Origin: Variovorax flavidus
GTDB lineage: Bacteria; Pseudomonadota; Gammaproteobacteria; Burkholderiales; Burkholderiaceae_C
Assembly (NCBI RefSeq): GCF_030317145.1
Contig: NZ_JASZYE010000004.1
Location: forward strand, 1 to 64,000
Direction of reading: 5' to 3'
DNA length: 64,000 nucleotides
Made by a program: the position numbers and the translations under genes. A model generated the notes under the pieces. That model saw only the letters and a list, made by a program, of their open reading frames with translations. It did no database searches and had not been told where the DNA came from. Position 1 is the first letter of the stretch. Each line of letters opens with the position of its first letter. Below, in pieces: positions 50,465 through 59,789 of this stretch.

Positions 50465-51244
50465 ATGCTTGCCAAACGCATCATCCCCTGCCTTGACGTC
50501 ACCGGCGGCCGCGTCGTCAAGGGCGTCAATTTCGTCGAATTGCGCGATGCCGGCGACCCGGTCGAGATCGCGGCGCGCTACAACGCGCAAGGCGCCGACG
50601 AACTGACCTTCCTGGACATCACCGCGACCAGCGACGGGCGCGACCTGATCCTGCCCATCATCGAAGCGGTGGCGTCGCAGGTGTTCATTCCCCTGACCGT
50701 GGGCGGGGGCGTGCGGACGGTCGCAGACGTGCGCCGCCTGCTCAACGCCGGGGCGGACAAGACCAGCTTCAATTCCGCCGCGATCGCCGATCCCCAGGTG
50801 ATCGAGGATGCGTCGCGCAAGTACGGCGCGCAGTGCATCGTGGTGGCCATCGACGCCAAGCGGCGCAGCGTCGAGGACGCGGCCACGCGCGGCCCGGGTT
50901 GGGACGTCTACAGCCACGGCGGTAGAAAGAACACAGGCCTCGATGCTGTGCAATGGGCCGTCGAGATGGCGCGCCGCGGCGCTGGCGAGATCCTTTTGAC
51001 CAGCATGGACCGCGACGGCACCAAGAGCGGCTTCGACCTGGAACTCACGCGCGCCGTGAGCGACGCCGTCAGCGTGCCCGTGATCGCCTCGGGTGGCGTC
51101 GGCAGCCTGGAGCATCTGGCGGATGGCATCCAGGCCGGCGGCGCCGATGCCGTGCTGGCGGCCAGCATCTTCCACTATGGCGAGTTCACCGTCGGCGAAG
51201 CCAAGCAGCGCATGGCCGCCCGCGGCATTCCGGTCCGTCTGTGA
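50465..51244 (+). CDS. hisF: Imidazole glycerol phosphate synthase subunit HisF
   Basis: A 259-residue TIM barrel that forms imidazole glycerol phosphate and AICAR using ammonia from HisH. Catalytic aspartates are in IPCLDVTGGRVVKG and TSMDRDGTKSGFD. Separated from its partner hisH by about 4.3 kb. Overlaps the GTG start of hisI by 4 nt. Confidence 0.97.
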   Translation: MLAKRIIPCLDVTGGRVVKGVNFVELRDAGDPVEIAARYNAQGADELTFLDITATSDGRDLILPIIEAVASQVFIPLTVGGGVRTVADVRRLLNAGADKTSFNSAAIADPQVIEDASRKYGAQCIVVAIDAKRRSVEDAATRGPGWDVYSHGGRKNTGLDAVQWAVEMARRGAGEILLTSMDRDGTKSGFDLELTRAVSDAVSVPVIASGGVGSLEHLADGIQAGGADAVLAASIFHYGEFTVGEAKQRMAARGIPVRL

Positions 51245-51660
51245 CCGACAATAGCCCGATGAACTGGCTGGAAGAAGTGAAATGGGACGCGAACGGCCTG
51301 GTGCCGGTGATCGCGCAGGAACAGGGCAGCAACGACGTGTTGATGTTTGCCTGGATGAACCGCGAAGCGCTCGCGAAGACCGCTGAAATCGGCCGCGCCG
51401 TGTATTTCAGCAGGTCGCGCGGCAAGCTGTGGTTCAAGGGCGAGGAGTCCGGCCACGTCCAGACCGTGCACGAAATCCGACTCGACTGCGACAACGACGT
51501 CGTGCTTCTCAAGGTCACGCAGCTTGGCCATGAGCCGGGCATTGCCTGTCACACGGGCCGTCACAGCTGCTTTTTCAGCAAGTACGAGAACGGCCAATGG
51601 ACCGTGACCGAGCCGGTCTTGAAAGACCCCGCATCGATCTACACATCGTCCCCAAGATGA
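51241..51660 (+). CDS. hisI: Phosphoribosyl-AMP cyclohydrolase
   Basis: A 139-residue zinc- and magnesium-dependent enzyme that opens the purine ring of PR-AMP. HisI is a separate protein here, not fused to HisE. DCDNDVVLLKV holds the Mg site and CHTGRHSCF the zinc cysteines. The GTG at 51241 overlaps the hisF stop; an ATG six codons later is a weaker choice. Overlaps hisE by ATGA. Confidence 0.96.
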   Translation: MTDNSPMNWLEEVKWDANGLVPVIAQEQGSNDVLMFAWMNREALAKTAEIGRAVYFSRSRGKLWFKGEESGHVQTVHEIRLDCDNDVVLLKVTQLGHEPGIACHTGRHSCFFSKYENGQWTVTEPVLKDPASIYTSSPR

Positions 51661-52040
51661 GTACTCCCGAACGCAACGCGGAGGACGCGCTGGCGCGTCT
51701 GGCCGCCGTGATCGAAAGCCGGCTGCCCGCGCACGGCGGCGATCCCGACAAGAGTTACGTCGCGCGCCTGCTGCATCGCGGCCCGGATGCCTTTCTCAAG
51801 AAGATCGGCGAGGAAGCCACCGAAGTCGTGATGGCCGCGAAGGATGCGGATCACGGCGGCGACCGCGCGAAGCTGGTGAACGAAGTGGCCGATCTGTGGT
51901 TCCACAGCATGGTGGCGCTTGCCCACTACGGCTTTTCGCCTCGCGACGTGGTGGCGGAACTCGAGCGCCGCGAAGGCACCAGCGGTATCGAGGAAAAAGC
52001 CCTGCGCAAGGCGCAGGATCGCGAAGCTTCCAACGACTGA
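51657..52040 (+). CDS. hisE: Phosphoribosyl-ATP pyrophosphohydrolase
   Basis: A 127-residue all-helical MazG-like enzyme that removes pyrophosphate from PR-ATP. KKIGEEATEVVMAAKD and NEVADLWFHSMVAL carry the acidic metal ligands EExxE and ExxD. Translationally coupled to hisI (ATGA). Confidence 0.96.
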   Translation: MSTPERNAEDALARLAAVIESRLPAHGGDPDKSYVARLLHRGPDAFLKKIGEEATEVVMAAKDADHGGDRAKLVNEVADLWFHSMVALAHYGFSPRDVVAELERREGTSGIEEKALRKAQDREASND

Positions 52041-52051
52041 GAGGACGCGCC

Positions 52052-52441
52052 ATGCCCAACGACATCGTGACGGTCGAACCCGACGACTCGCTGAAGACCT
52101 GGGGCTGGGTCAGCTATATCCTGCATCTGGTGGTGGCCGTGGGCGCCGTGCTGCCGGGCGCGCAGGCGTCCATCGGGCTGCTGCTGATCGCGCTGGTGAT
52201 CGACCTGGTCAAGCGCGACGATGCGGCGGGCACCTGGCAGGCCTCGCATTTCAGCTGGCGCATCCGGTCGGTGCTGTGGGCAGGCGTGCTATACGTGCTG
52301 ACCTCGTGGCTGTGGTTGCTGTTTCTCGTGCCGGGCTGGATCGCCTGGGCGCTGATTTCCCTCTGGTTCCTCTACCGCATCGTCAAGGGGATGGTGCGCA
52401 TGAATGCGGGCCGGTCCATGGAGCCTTCCAATGTCATCTGA
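52052..52441 (+). CDS. DUF4870-family membrane protein
   Basis: A 129-residue inner-membrane protein with three or four helices; ILHLVVAVGAVLPGAQ and LYVLTSWLWLLFLVPGW are the clearest. Spacing of helices and the LYRIVKGMVRMNAGRSM C-terminus match the DUF4870 / TMEM43-like group seen next to hisE-hinT in many betaproteobacteria. Function unknown. It overlaps the start of the HIT gene by 11 nt. Confidence 0.85.
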   Translation: MPNDIVTVEPDDSLKTWGWVSYILHLVVAVGAVLPGAQASIGLLLIALVIDLVKRDDAAGTWQASHFSWRIRSVLWAGVLYVLTSWLWLLFLVPGWIAWALISLWFLYRIVKGMVRMNAGRSMEPSNVI

Positions 52442-52790
52442 CCCGAACTGCGTTTTCTGCAAGATCATCGAAGGGAAGATTCCCTCGCGCAAGGTATACG
52501 AGGACGACGAGCTGTTCGTGTTCCATGACATCGCGCCTTGGGCCCCGATCCACTTCATGATCGTGCCGAAGCGCCACATTCCGTCGATGGCGCAGGTCAC
52601 TGCCGATGATGCGGCGTTGCTGGGAAGGATCATGACGCTGGCGCCCAAGCTGGCAGTCGAGCAGGGTTGCAGGCCCTATCCCGCCGGCGGCTTCCGCATC
52701 GTCGTGAATACAGGCGCGGAGGGCGGGCAGGAAGTCCACCATCTCCACGTGCACGTCATGGGTGGCCCGCGGCCCTGGTTGAAGGGGTGA
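52431..52790 (+). CDS. hinT: HIT-family nucleotide hydrolase (HinT-like)
   Basis: A 119-residue histidine-triad protein, a purine nucleoside phosphoramidase. The triad HHLHVHVM is at 103-110 (His104, 106, 108), and CVFCKIIEGKIPS begins the fold, with the Cys-X2-Cys often seen in this branch. It overlaps the DUF4870 gene by 11 nt and lies before tatABC in the usual hisIE-hinT-tat order. Confidence 0.93.
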   Translation: MSSDPNCVFCKIIEGKIPSRKVYEDDELFVFHDIAPWAPIHFMIVPKRHIPSMAQVTADDAALLGRIMTLAPKLAVEQGCRPYPAGGFRIVVNTGAEGGQEVHHLHVHVMGGPRPWLKG

Positions 52791-52880
52791 CCCCAGTCTT
52801 CGCGCACTTCGTGTGGCTTCGCCGATCCCCGCCGGGGGCAACACCGATGGACCGGCCCAGCCGGATCCACGGTGTTCCCA
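52791..52880 (+). repeat. Intergenic repeat, copy B (diverged)
   Basis: Between hinT and tatA. CGCACTTCGTGTGGC, then CCCCGCCGGGGGCAACACC, GACCGGCCCAGCCGG and ATCCACGGTGTTC align in order with the minus strand of copy A at 47068-47176. The orientation is opposite to copy A. It is more diverged, with hairpin arms partly eroded. Confidence 0.65.
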
Positions 52881-52970
52881 GGTTGTGGACGTTCGGGAAA
52901 ACAGATAGCCATCGTTTTCGGCCGGTCAATTCCGCCGACTAAAATCGTTCACATTCTTCAGGAGTAATCC

Positions 52971-53207
52971 ATGGGTTCACTTTCCATCTGGCACTGGCTG
53001 ATCGTGCTGCTCGTCGTCGTGATGATTTTCGGCACCAAGAAGCTCCGCAACATGGGTTCCGACCTCGGCGGCGCCGTCAAGGGTTTCAAGGACGGCATGA
53101 AAGACGGCGCGGCGCCCGAGACGCCGGCCGGTCCGAACGCTCAGGTCACGGGCAACACCACCGCTGACAAATCGACGATCGACGTCGAGGCGCGTCAGAA
53201 GTCCTGA
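52971..53207 (+). CDS. tatA: Sec-independent protein translocase TatA
   Basis: A 78-residue protein with one N-terminal helix, a conserved FG at the hinge (MIFGTKKLRNMGSDLG) and an amphipathic helix, followed by an acidic, low-complexity tail. TatA forms the pore that moves folded twin-arginine substrates such as MsrP and the Rieske protein. AGGAG lies 7 nt before the ATG, and TAAAAT at 52940-52945 is a candidate -10 element. Confidence 0.96.
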   Translation: MGSLSIWHWLIVLLVVVMIFGTKKLRNMGSDLGGAVKGFKDGMKDGAAPETPAGPNAQVTGNTTADKSTIDVEARQKS

Positions 53208-53218
53208 GCTAGGCATCC

Positions 53219-53677
53219 GTGATCGACCTCGGCATCTCGAAACTCGCGCTGATCGGCGCAGTTGCGCTGATCGTCATCGGGCCGGAAAAGCTGCCGCGCG
53301 TGGCCCGCACCGTCGGCACCTTGCTTGGCAAGGCGCAGCGGTACGTGAACGACGTCAAGGCCGAGGTCAATCGCTCGATGGACCTCGACGAGCTGCGCAA
53401 GATGAAGGACACCGTGCAGGACGCTGCCCGTGATGTCGAGCAAAGCATCCAGTCGGGCGCCAGCGACTTCGAAAAGCAGTTCTCCGAAAGTGGCCAGACG
53501 CTCTCCGAACTGGCGGAGCCGACGCCTGCCTATCCTGAATACAAGCACCCGCGCAAGAACTGGCGCCTGAAGCAGGGCGCCACCCCGCAGTGGTACAAGG
53601 CGCGCAACGGCGTGCGCACCAAGGCGCTCTCAGGCGCAGCGCGCGTGGCCCGTTACCGTCCTCACAAAATCAACTAG
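53219..53677 (+). CDS. tatB: Sec-independent protein translocase TatB
   Basis: A 152-residue receptor component. The N-terminal helix IDLGISKLALIGAVALIVIG followed by PEKLPRVARTVG is the TatB signature (Glu-containing first helix, then PE). The long amphipathic and low-complexity C-terminus is typical. GTG start, with 11 bp to the end of tatA. Confidence 0.94.
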   Translation: MIDLGISKLALIGAVALIVIGPEKLPRVARTVGTLLGKAQRYVNDVKAEVNRSMDLDELRKMKDTVQDAARDVEQSIQSGASDFEKQFSESGQTLSELAEPTPAYPEYKHPRKNWRLKQGATPQWYKARNGVRTKALSGAARVARYRPHKIN

Positions 53678-53737
53678 CCGCAACGCCGATCCGGTTGCGC
53701 CCAGCGCGCATCCATTTCCTGCCCGCAGCGTCCCCAC

Positions 53738-54535
53738 ATGGCCGACCCCACCGACAAGAACAAAGAAGACGAACTGGCCGGTACCGAGCAGCCTTTCGTC
53801 CAGCACCTGATGGAGCTGCGGGATCGCCTGCTCTACTGCGTCTACGGCCTCGTCGTGGCCGGCATCCTGCTCGCCATCTGGCCGGGCCCCGCCGGTCTGA
53901 TCGACATGATCGCGGTGCCGATCCGGGCCCACATGCCGCCCGATGCGAAGCTGATCGCCATCGGCGTGTTCTCGCCATTCTTCGTGCCGCTGAAGGTACT
54001 GGGCATGACGGCCGTGCTGCTGGCGCTGCCCTGGCTCATGTACCAATGCTGGATGTTCGTGGCACCAGGCCTCTACAGCCACGAAAAGAAATTCGCGTTG
54101 CCGTTGATCTTCTTCGGTAGCCTGCTGGCCTATGGCGGCATCGCCTTCGTGCAGTTCTTCGTGCTGGACAAGATGTTCGGCTTCATACAGAAGTTCACAC
54201 CTCCGTCGGTGAATGCCACGCCTGATATCTCGTCCTACGTGGAGGCGATCCTGTCGCTCTACATCGCGTTCGGCGTGGCCTTCCAGGTGCCGATCGTGGT
54301 GATGCTGCTCGTGCGTTTCGAGATGGTCACCATCGAGAAGCTGAAATCCTTCCGCGGCTATTTCATCGTGGTCGCATTCGTCGTGGCGGCGGTGCTGACG
54401 CCGCCGGACGTCGTTTCGCAGCTCGCGCTGGCGATTCCGATGTGCCTGCTGTACGAGGTCGGCATTATCGGTGCGCGCTACTTCGCGAAGCACACCAAGG
54501 TGCCGGAAGAAAGCGCGGATTCCGCCCAGTCCTGA
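53738..54535 (+). CDS. tatC: Sec-independent protein translocase TatC
   Basis: A 265-residue six-helix membrane protein that recognises the twin-arginine signal. The N-terminal QHLMELRDRLLYCVYG and the periplasmic loop PFFVPLKVLGMTAVLLALPW are diagnostic. It lies 60 bp after tatB. Ends convergently with the AlgW-like gene; a GC-rich hairpin (CGCCCCC/GGGGGCG, 54537-54552) follows its stop without a T run. Confidence 0.96.
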   Translation: MADPTDKNKEDELAGTEQPFVQHLMELRDRLLYCVYGLVVAGILLAIWPGPAGLIDMIAVPIRAHMPPDAKLIAIGVFSPFFVPLKVLGMTAVLLALPWLMYQCWMFVAPGLYSHEKKFALPLIFFGSLLAYGGIAFVQFFVLDKMFGFIQKFTPPSVNATPDISSYVEAILSLYIAFGVAFQVPIVVMLLVRFEMVTIEKLKSFRGYFIVVAFVVAAVLTPPDVVSQLALAIPMCLLYEVGIIGARYFAKHTKVPEESADSAQS

Positions 54536-54556
54536 ACGCCCCCTCGGGGGCGCTGC

Positions 54557-55717
<1,161 letters not shown>

Positions 55718-56021
55718 TTAGAAGGTGAAGAGGACGTTGGGCCAAAGCGCTTCAGGCGATCTGAGCGTCAGAGACCCGATTGTCCCTCAACGGTCCCGAA
55801 GCCCGGGCCGTCCGCCCCCAGCGACCGGAGCGCGGGCCTGATCCAGACTGGCAGGGTGGGTTAAGGGGAAACCCTTAAAATGGAAGGACTTGCAGCCGGA
55901 TGCCCTACAGGGCCTGTTTCCGGTGTGGCGCGCACGAGACCCGCAGCGACAGGCCGCTTACGCAAGAGCCCACGGGCTTCGGATCGCCGAAGCGCCTCGT
56001 CCCACCGTTCCGCTTTGACGT
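55718..56021. other. Gap of about 300 bp between divergent protease and MFS genes
   Basis: No convincing gene was seen. It must hold promoters for both directions. The one clear structure is the palindrome at 55861-55878, and TAAAAT at 55876-55881 could be a -10 element for the MFS gene, giving a leader of about 130 nt. The start of the protease gene has no visible ribosome-binding site. Confidence 0.5.
55861..55878. promoter_or_regulatory. Perfect palindrome, possible operator
   Basis: TTAAGGG (55861-55867) and CCCTTAA (55872-55878) form a perfect 7-bp inverted repeat around GAAA. It overlaps the candidate -10 (TAAAAT) for the MFS gene, a usual place for a repressor site. The regulator is unknown. 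Confidence 0.4.
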
Positions 56022-57374
56022 ATGCCCATGACTGCATCAGCCCTTGGCGATGGCGTTTCCGCGCCATCGACACCCCCGCGCACGCTCGGCGCCCGAGACT
56101 ACAAGACGCTCGCCTTGTCGGCGCTCGGAGGCACGCTCGAGTTCTACGACTTCGTCATCTACGTGTTCTTCGCAACCGTGCTCGGGGCGCTGTTCTTTCC
56201 GGCCGACATGCCGGACTGGCTGCGACAGCTGCAGACCTTCGGCATCTTCGCCGCCGGCTATCTCGCGCGGCCCCTGGGCGGCATCGTGATCGCGCATTTC
56301 GGCGACCTGCTGGGGCGCAAGCGCATGTTCACGCTGTCGATCTTCCTGATGGCGGCGCCCACGCTGGTGATCGGCTTGTTGCCGACCTACGCCAGCATCG
56401 GCGTGGCGGCGCCGCTGCTTCTGCTGGCGATGCGCGTGCTGCAGGGCGCGGCGATCGGCGGCGAGATGCCAGGCGCCTGGGTTTTCGTGGCCGAGCATGT
56501 GCCGGCACGCCGCTATGGCTTCGGCATCGGCACGCTGACTTCGGGCATCACGGGCGGCATCCTGCTGGGTTCGCTGGTCGCCGTCGCCATCAACAAGCAC
56601 TACACGCCGGCCGAGGTCAGTGACTTTGCGTGGCGCATTCCGTTCATCCTTGGCGGCGTGTTCGGCCTGGTGTCTGTCTATCTGCGCCGCTTCCTGCATG
56701 AGACGCCTGTCTTCCAGGAACTCGCGGATCGTCGCAGCGTGGCGCGCGAACTCCCGCTCAAGACAATCCTGCGCGAGCACCGCGGCGCCAGCGTGTTCGT
56801 CGGACTGCTGACCTGGGTGCTCTCGGCCGCGATCGTGGTGGTCGTGCTCTTCACGCCGACCTACCTGCAGAAGGTGCACCACATTCCGGCGACCCTCGCA
56901 TTGGAGGCGAACGCAGTCGCAACGCTGATGCTGACGCTGGGCTGCATCCTGGTGGGGTGGGCTTGCGACCGCATCGGTACGCGGGCGGTGATGCTGATCG
57001 GCTGGGGTGGGCTGGTCGTCACGACCTATCTCTTCTACACGAGCCTGCCCGGAACGCCGACCTCGCTGGTCTGGCACTACGGCCTGGTGGGCCTGTTCGT
57101 CGGCACCATCGCGACCGTGCCGATCGCCGGCGTGCGAGCGTTCCCCGCGCCGGTGCGCTTCTCGGGGCTTTCGTTCGCGTACAACATGTCGTACGCCATC
57201 TTCGGCGGCCTCACGCCCATCATCCTCACGCTGTGGCTGCAGAAGGATCCGATGGCGCCGGCGCACTACGTTGCGGCCCTCGCCGTGCTCGGCTTCGTGC
57301 TCGGCCTGCTGCCCCTTGCGTCGCGCGGCCATGCCATGCGGGCAGCGCCGGCCGGGTCCACAATGGCGGGATGA
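56022..57374 (+). CDS. MFS transporter of the metabolite:H+ symporter (MHS) family
   Basis: A 450-residue twelve-helix carrier. GGTLEFYDFVIYVFFATVLG-like opening (segment TLEFYDFVIYVFFATVLG), ARPLGGIVIAHFGDLLGRKR and LQGAAIGGEMPGAWVFVAEH are MHS family signatures, related to ProP, KgtP and shikimate or citrate carriers. The transported acid or osmolyte is unknown. ATGs at 56022 and 56028 are both possible and neither has a good ribosome-binding site. Overlaps the next ATG (ATGA). Confidence 0.9.
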   Translation: MPMTASALGDGVSAPSTPPRTLGARDYKTLALSALGGTLEFYDFVIYVFFATVLGALFFPADMPDWLRQLQTFGIFAAGYLARPLGGIVIAHFGDLLGRKRMFTLSIFLMAAPTLVIGLLPTYASIGVAAPLLLLAMRVLQGAAIGGEMPGAWVFVAEHVPARRYGFGIGTLTSGITGGILLGSLVAVAINKHYTPAEVSDFAWRIPFILGGVFGLVSVYLRRFLHETPVFQELADRRSVARELPLKTILREHRGASVFVGLLTWVLSAAIVVVVLFTPTYLQKVHHIPATLALEANAVATLMLTLGCILVGWACDRIGTRAVMLIGWGGLVVTTYLFYTSLPGTPTSLVWHYGLVGLFVGTIATVPIAGVRAFPAPVRFSGLSFAYNMSYAIFGGLTPIILTLWLQKDPMAPAHYVAALAVLGFVLGLLPLASRGHAMRAAPAGSTMAG

Positions 57375-58144
57375 GCACGACCCGCCACGAACTTCTTCAC
57401 GCGTTCGACCTGCTGCTCGCTCCCGAGCGTTTCAAGGACTACGGCCCCAATGGCCTGCAGGTCGAAGGCCGCACGAAGGTGCGCAAGATCGTCTCCGGCG
57501 TCACGGCAAGCCGTGCGCTGATCGAGGCGGCCATTCGCGCGGAAGCCGATGCGATCTTCGTTCATCACGGCTTGTTCTGGCGCGGCCAGGATGGCCGGGT
57601 CACGGGTTGGATGCGCCAACGCCTCGGCCTTCTGCTGGGCGACGACGTCAATCTCTTCGCGTACCACCTGCCGCTCGATGCGCATCCCGAGCTCGGCAAC
57701 AACGCGCAACTCGGAGCCAAGCTGGGGCTCGTGGCCCGCGCGGGCTCTGCAGGCCGTTTTGGCGAACAGGAACTCGGATTCATGGGGGGGCGCGAGAACG
57801 GCGAAGCCTTCACGAGCGCCAAGGCGCTGGCCACTCATGTGGAGAAGGCGCTCGGCAAGCCCGTGACGCTGGTGGATGGCCTTCCTCGGCAGATCCGAAG
57901 CGTCGCGTGGTGTACAGGGGGGGCGCAAAGCTACTTCGAGGCCGCGATCGCGGCCGGAGCCGATGCCTTCATCACCGGGGAAATTTCCGAGCCCCAGACC
58001 CATTACGCACGCGAACTGGGTGTTGCCTTTCTCGCTTGCGGACACCACGCCACCGAGCGCTACGGCGCGCCGGCCGTGGCGGGCCATGTGGCCGCGCAAC
58101 TCGGCCTGGCGCACGAGTTCATCGACATCGACAACCCGGCGTGA
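57371..58144 (+). CDS. Nif3-like dinuclear metal-centre protein (YbgI)
   Basis: A 257-residue Nif3/YbgI family protein, a hexameric toroid with a two-metal site. FVHHGLFWRGQ carries two metal-ligand histidines, YHLPLDAHPELGNN a third and an Asp, and ACGHHATERYG near the C-terminus the others. Related enzymes act as GTP cyclohydrolase-like or nucleotide hydrolases, but the role is not fixed. Coupled by ATGA to the MFS gene and by GTGA to pdxA. Confidence 0.9.
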   Translation: MSTTRHELLHAFDLLLAPERFKDYGPNGLQVEGRTKVRKIVSGVTASRALIEAAIRAEADAIFVHHGLFWRGQDGRVTGWMRQRLGLLLGDDVNLFAYHLPLDAHPELGNNAQLGAKLGLVARAGSAGRFGEQELGFMGGRENGEAFTSAKALATHVEKALGKPVTLVDGLPRQIRSVAWCTGGAQSYFEAAIAAGADAFITGEISEPQTHYARELGVAFLACGHHATERYGAPAVAGHVAAQLGLAHEFIDIDNPA

Positions 58145-59202
58145 GCAGCGTCCAGCGTCCCATCGCCGTCACACTCGGCGACCCGGCGGGCATCGGCCCC
58201 GAGATCATCGTCAAGGCGTTTCGTAACGCGGCCGGCGAGATGGCGGGGTGCTTCGTGGCCGGGGATGTGGGCACGGTGAGGCGCGCTGCTCATGCGCTCG
58301 CGGCACCCGGCATGCTCGCGCTGCCTGTCGCGGCGATCGAGGTGCCGACGGAGGCTGTCAGCGTTCCGCCCGGGTGCATCCCCGTGCTGCAGGCGATCGA
58401 GCCGCCCGAAGGCACGATCGCGGTCGGCGAAATCAGTGCCGCGGCGGGCCGCATGGCCGGCGACTGTGTCGTCTGGGCTGCACGCGCGGCATTGCGCGGA
58501 GAGATCGCGGCGATCGTGACGGCGCCCCTGCACAAGGAAGCGTTATCGGCCGCAGGCTTTTCCTTTCCGGGCCACACCGAATTGCTGCAGGCCGAGGCCG
58601 CTGCACACCTTGGTCGTCCGGTCGCTGATGTGCCGGTGCGCATGATGCTGGCCAACGACGAGCTTCGGACCGTGCTCGTCAGCATTCACATGTCGCTGCG
58701 CAATGCAATCGAGGCCGTGACCTTCGATGGCGTGCTCGAAACGCTGCGGATCGCCCACCGTGCGCTCACCGCCGTCTTGGGGCGGGCGCCGAGGATCGGC
58801 GTCGCGGGCCTCAATCCTCATGCGGGAGAGGGCGGCCTGTTCGGATCGGAAGAGCGCGACATCATCGTGCCGGCCATCTCGTCGGCGCGGGCCGAGGGCA
58901 TCGATGCAGACGGGCCTCACGCCCCCGACACGATCTTCATGCGGGCCCGCGCCAAGGCGCCCGGCGCCGCCGGCGAGTTCGATGTGGTGATCGCGATGTA
59001 CCACGACCAGGGCTTGATCCCGGTCAAGTACCTCGGCGTGGAGAAGGGTGTGAACGTCACGCTGGGCTTGCCCCTGGTGCGCACCAGTCCCGATCACGGG
59101 ACTGCGTTCGACATTGCAGGGACGGGGCAGGCCGACGCGTCCAGCCTCGTCGAGGCGGTCAGAATGGCGAAGTCGCTGTCGGGCGCCGTCAGGGGCGCTT
59201 GA
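58141..59202 (+). CDS. pdxA: 4-Hydroxythreonine-4-phosphate dehydrogenase
   Basis: A 353-residue NAD-dependent enzyme of the DXP-dependent pyridoxal phosphate route. The metal-ligand histidines appear in PGHTELL, LNPHAGEGG and SPDHGTAFDIAG, and VTLGDPAGIGPEI opens the fold. GTG at 58141 overlaps the Nif3-like stop. Its 3' end overlaps the convergent mscL by 14 nt. Confidence 0.95.
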   Translation: MSSVQRPIAVTLGDPAGIGPEIIVKAFRNAAGEMAGCFVAGDVGTVRRAAHALAAPGMLALPVAAIEVPTEAVSVPPGCIPVLQAIEPPEGTIAVGEISAAAGRMAGDCVVWAARAALRGEIAAIVTAPLHKEALSAAGFSFPGHTELLQAEAAAHLGRPVADVPVRMMLANDELRTVLVSIHMSLRNAIEAVTFDGVLETLRIAHRALTAVLGRAPRIGVAGLNPHAGEGGLFGSEERDIIVPAISSARAEGIDADGPHAPDTIFMRARAKAPGAAGEFDVVIAMYHDQGLIPVKYLGVEKGVNVTLGLPLVRTSPDHGTAFDIAGTGQADASSLVEAVRMAKSLSGAVRGA

Positions 59203-59614
59203 GGCTGTCTCGAATCTCGCGCAGCAGCACGACATCCTCGGGAGGAGCGGGCGGAGGGGCTGCCTCCTGGGACTTCTTCAGCTTGTTGATCTGCTTGACC
59301 ATCAGAAAAATGATGAAGGCCAGGATCACGAAGTTGACGGCGATGGTGATGAAATTGCCGTATGCCAGCACCGGTGCTCCGGACTTCTTGAGATCGGCCA
59401 GGTTGTTGGCAACGCCTGTAGGTGTTGGTCCCAGCACGATGTAGAGGTTCGAGAAATCGAGCTTGCCGAACACCAGGCCGACGATCGGCATGATGATGTC
59501 GCTCACCAGGGAGTCGACGATCTTCGCAAAGGCAGCGCCGATGATCACGCCGACCGCGAGGTCGATCACGTTGCCCTTGACGGCAAATTCGCGGAACTCC
59601 TTCAGAAAGCTCAT
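59189..59614 (-). CDS. mscL: Large-conductance mechanosensitive channel
   Basis: A 141-residue membrane channel that opens under osmotic downshock. FLKEFREFAVKGNVIDLAVGVIIG (family block AVKGNVIDLAVGVIIG) forms the pore helix M1, NFVILAFIIFLMVKQINKL is M2, and a charged C-terminal helix follows. The loop between M1 and M2 is of normal length. Overlaps the end of pdxA by 14 nt. Confidence 0.97.
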   Translation of the reverse strand: MSFLKEFREFAVKGNVIDLAVGVIIGAAFAKIVDSLVSDIIMPIVGLVFGKLDFSNLYIVLGPTPTGVANNLADLKKSGAPVLAYGNFITIAVNFVILAFIIFLMVKQINKLKKSQEAAPPPAPPEDVVLLREIRDSLKRP

Positions 59615-59715
59615 GTCGGGTACCCCCTCTGATGGTTGTTGAACGCAGTCGAGTATAGAGGCCGGACTTGCGGCGCCAGCCTCGCGGAATGCCTGCGCCA
59701 GGGGCCTGCGTCACG

Positions 59716-59745
59716 TTGAATTCACTTCTTACGCTCCGCTACAAT
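59716..59745 (+). promoter_or_regulatory. Sigma-70 type promoter for petABC
   Basis: TTGAAT (59716-59721) and TACAAT (59740-59745) are separated by 18 nt and sit 45 nt before the petA ATG. Both hexamers are close to consensus, the best promoter match noticed in the window. Confidence 0.65.
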
Positions 59746-59789
59746 CGTTGGTTGACCCAAGACCCTAGCGAAGAACATTGAGGATCCCC

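Noticed and set aside
54537..54552. GC hairpin after tatC as an intrinsic terminator
   Set aside because: CGCCCCC/GGGGGCG pairs well but no T run follows; it is mentioned under tatC only.
55861..56073. A 70-codon minus-strand frame in the 300-bp gap before the MFS gene
   Set aside because: No ribosome-binding site, no family resemblance, and it overlaps the MFS start; it is more likely chance.
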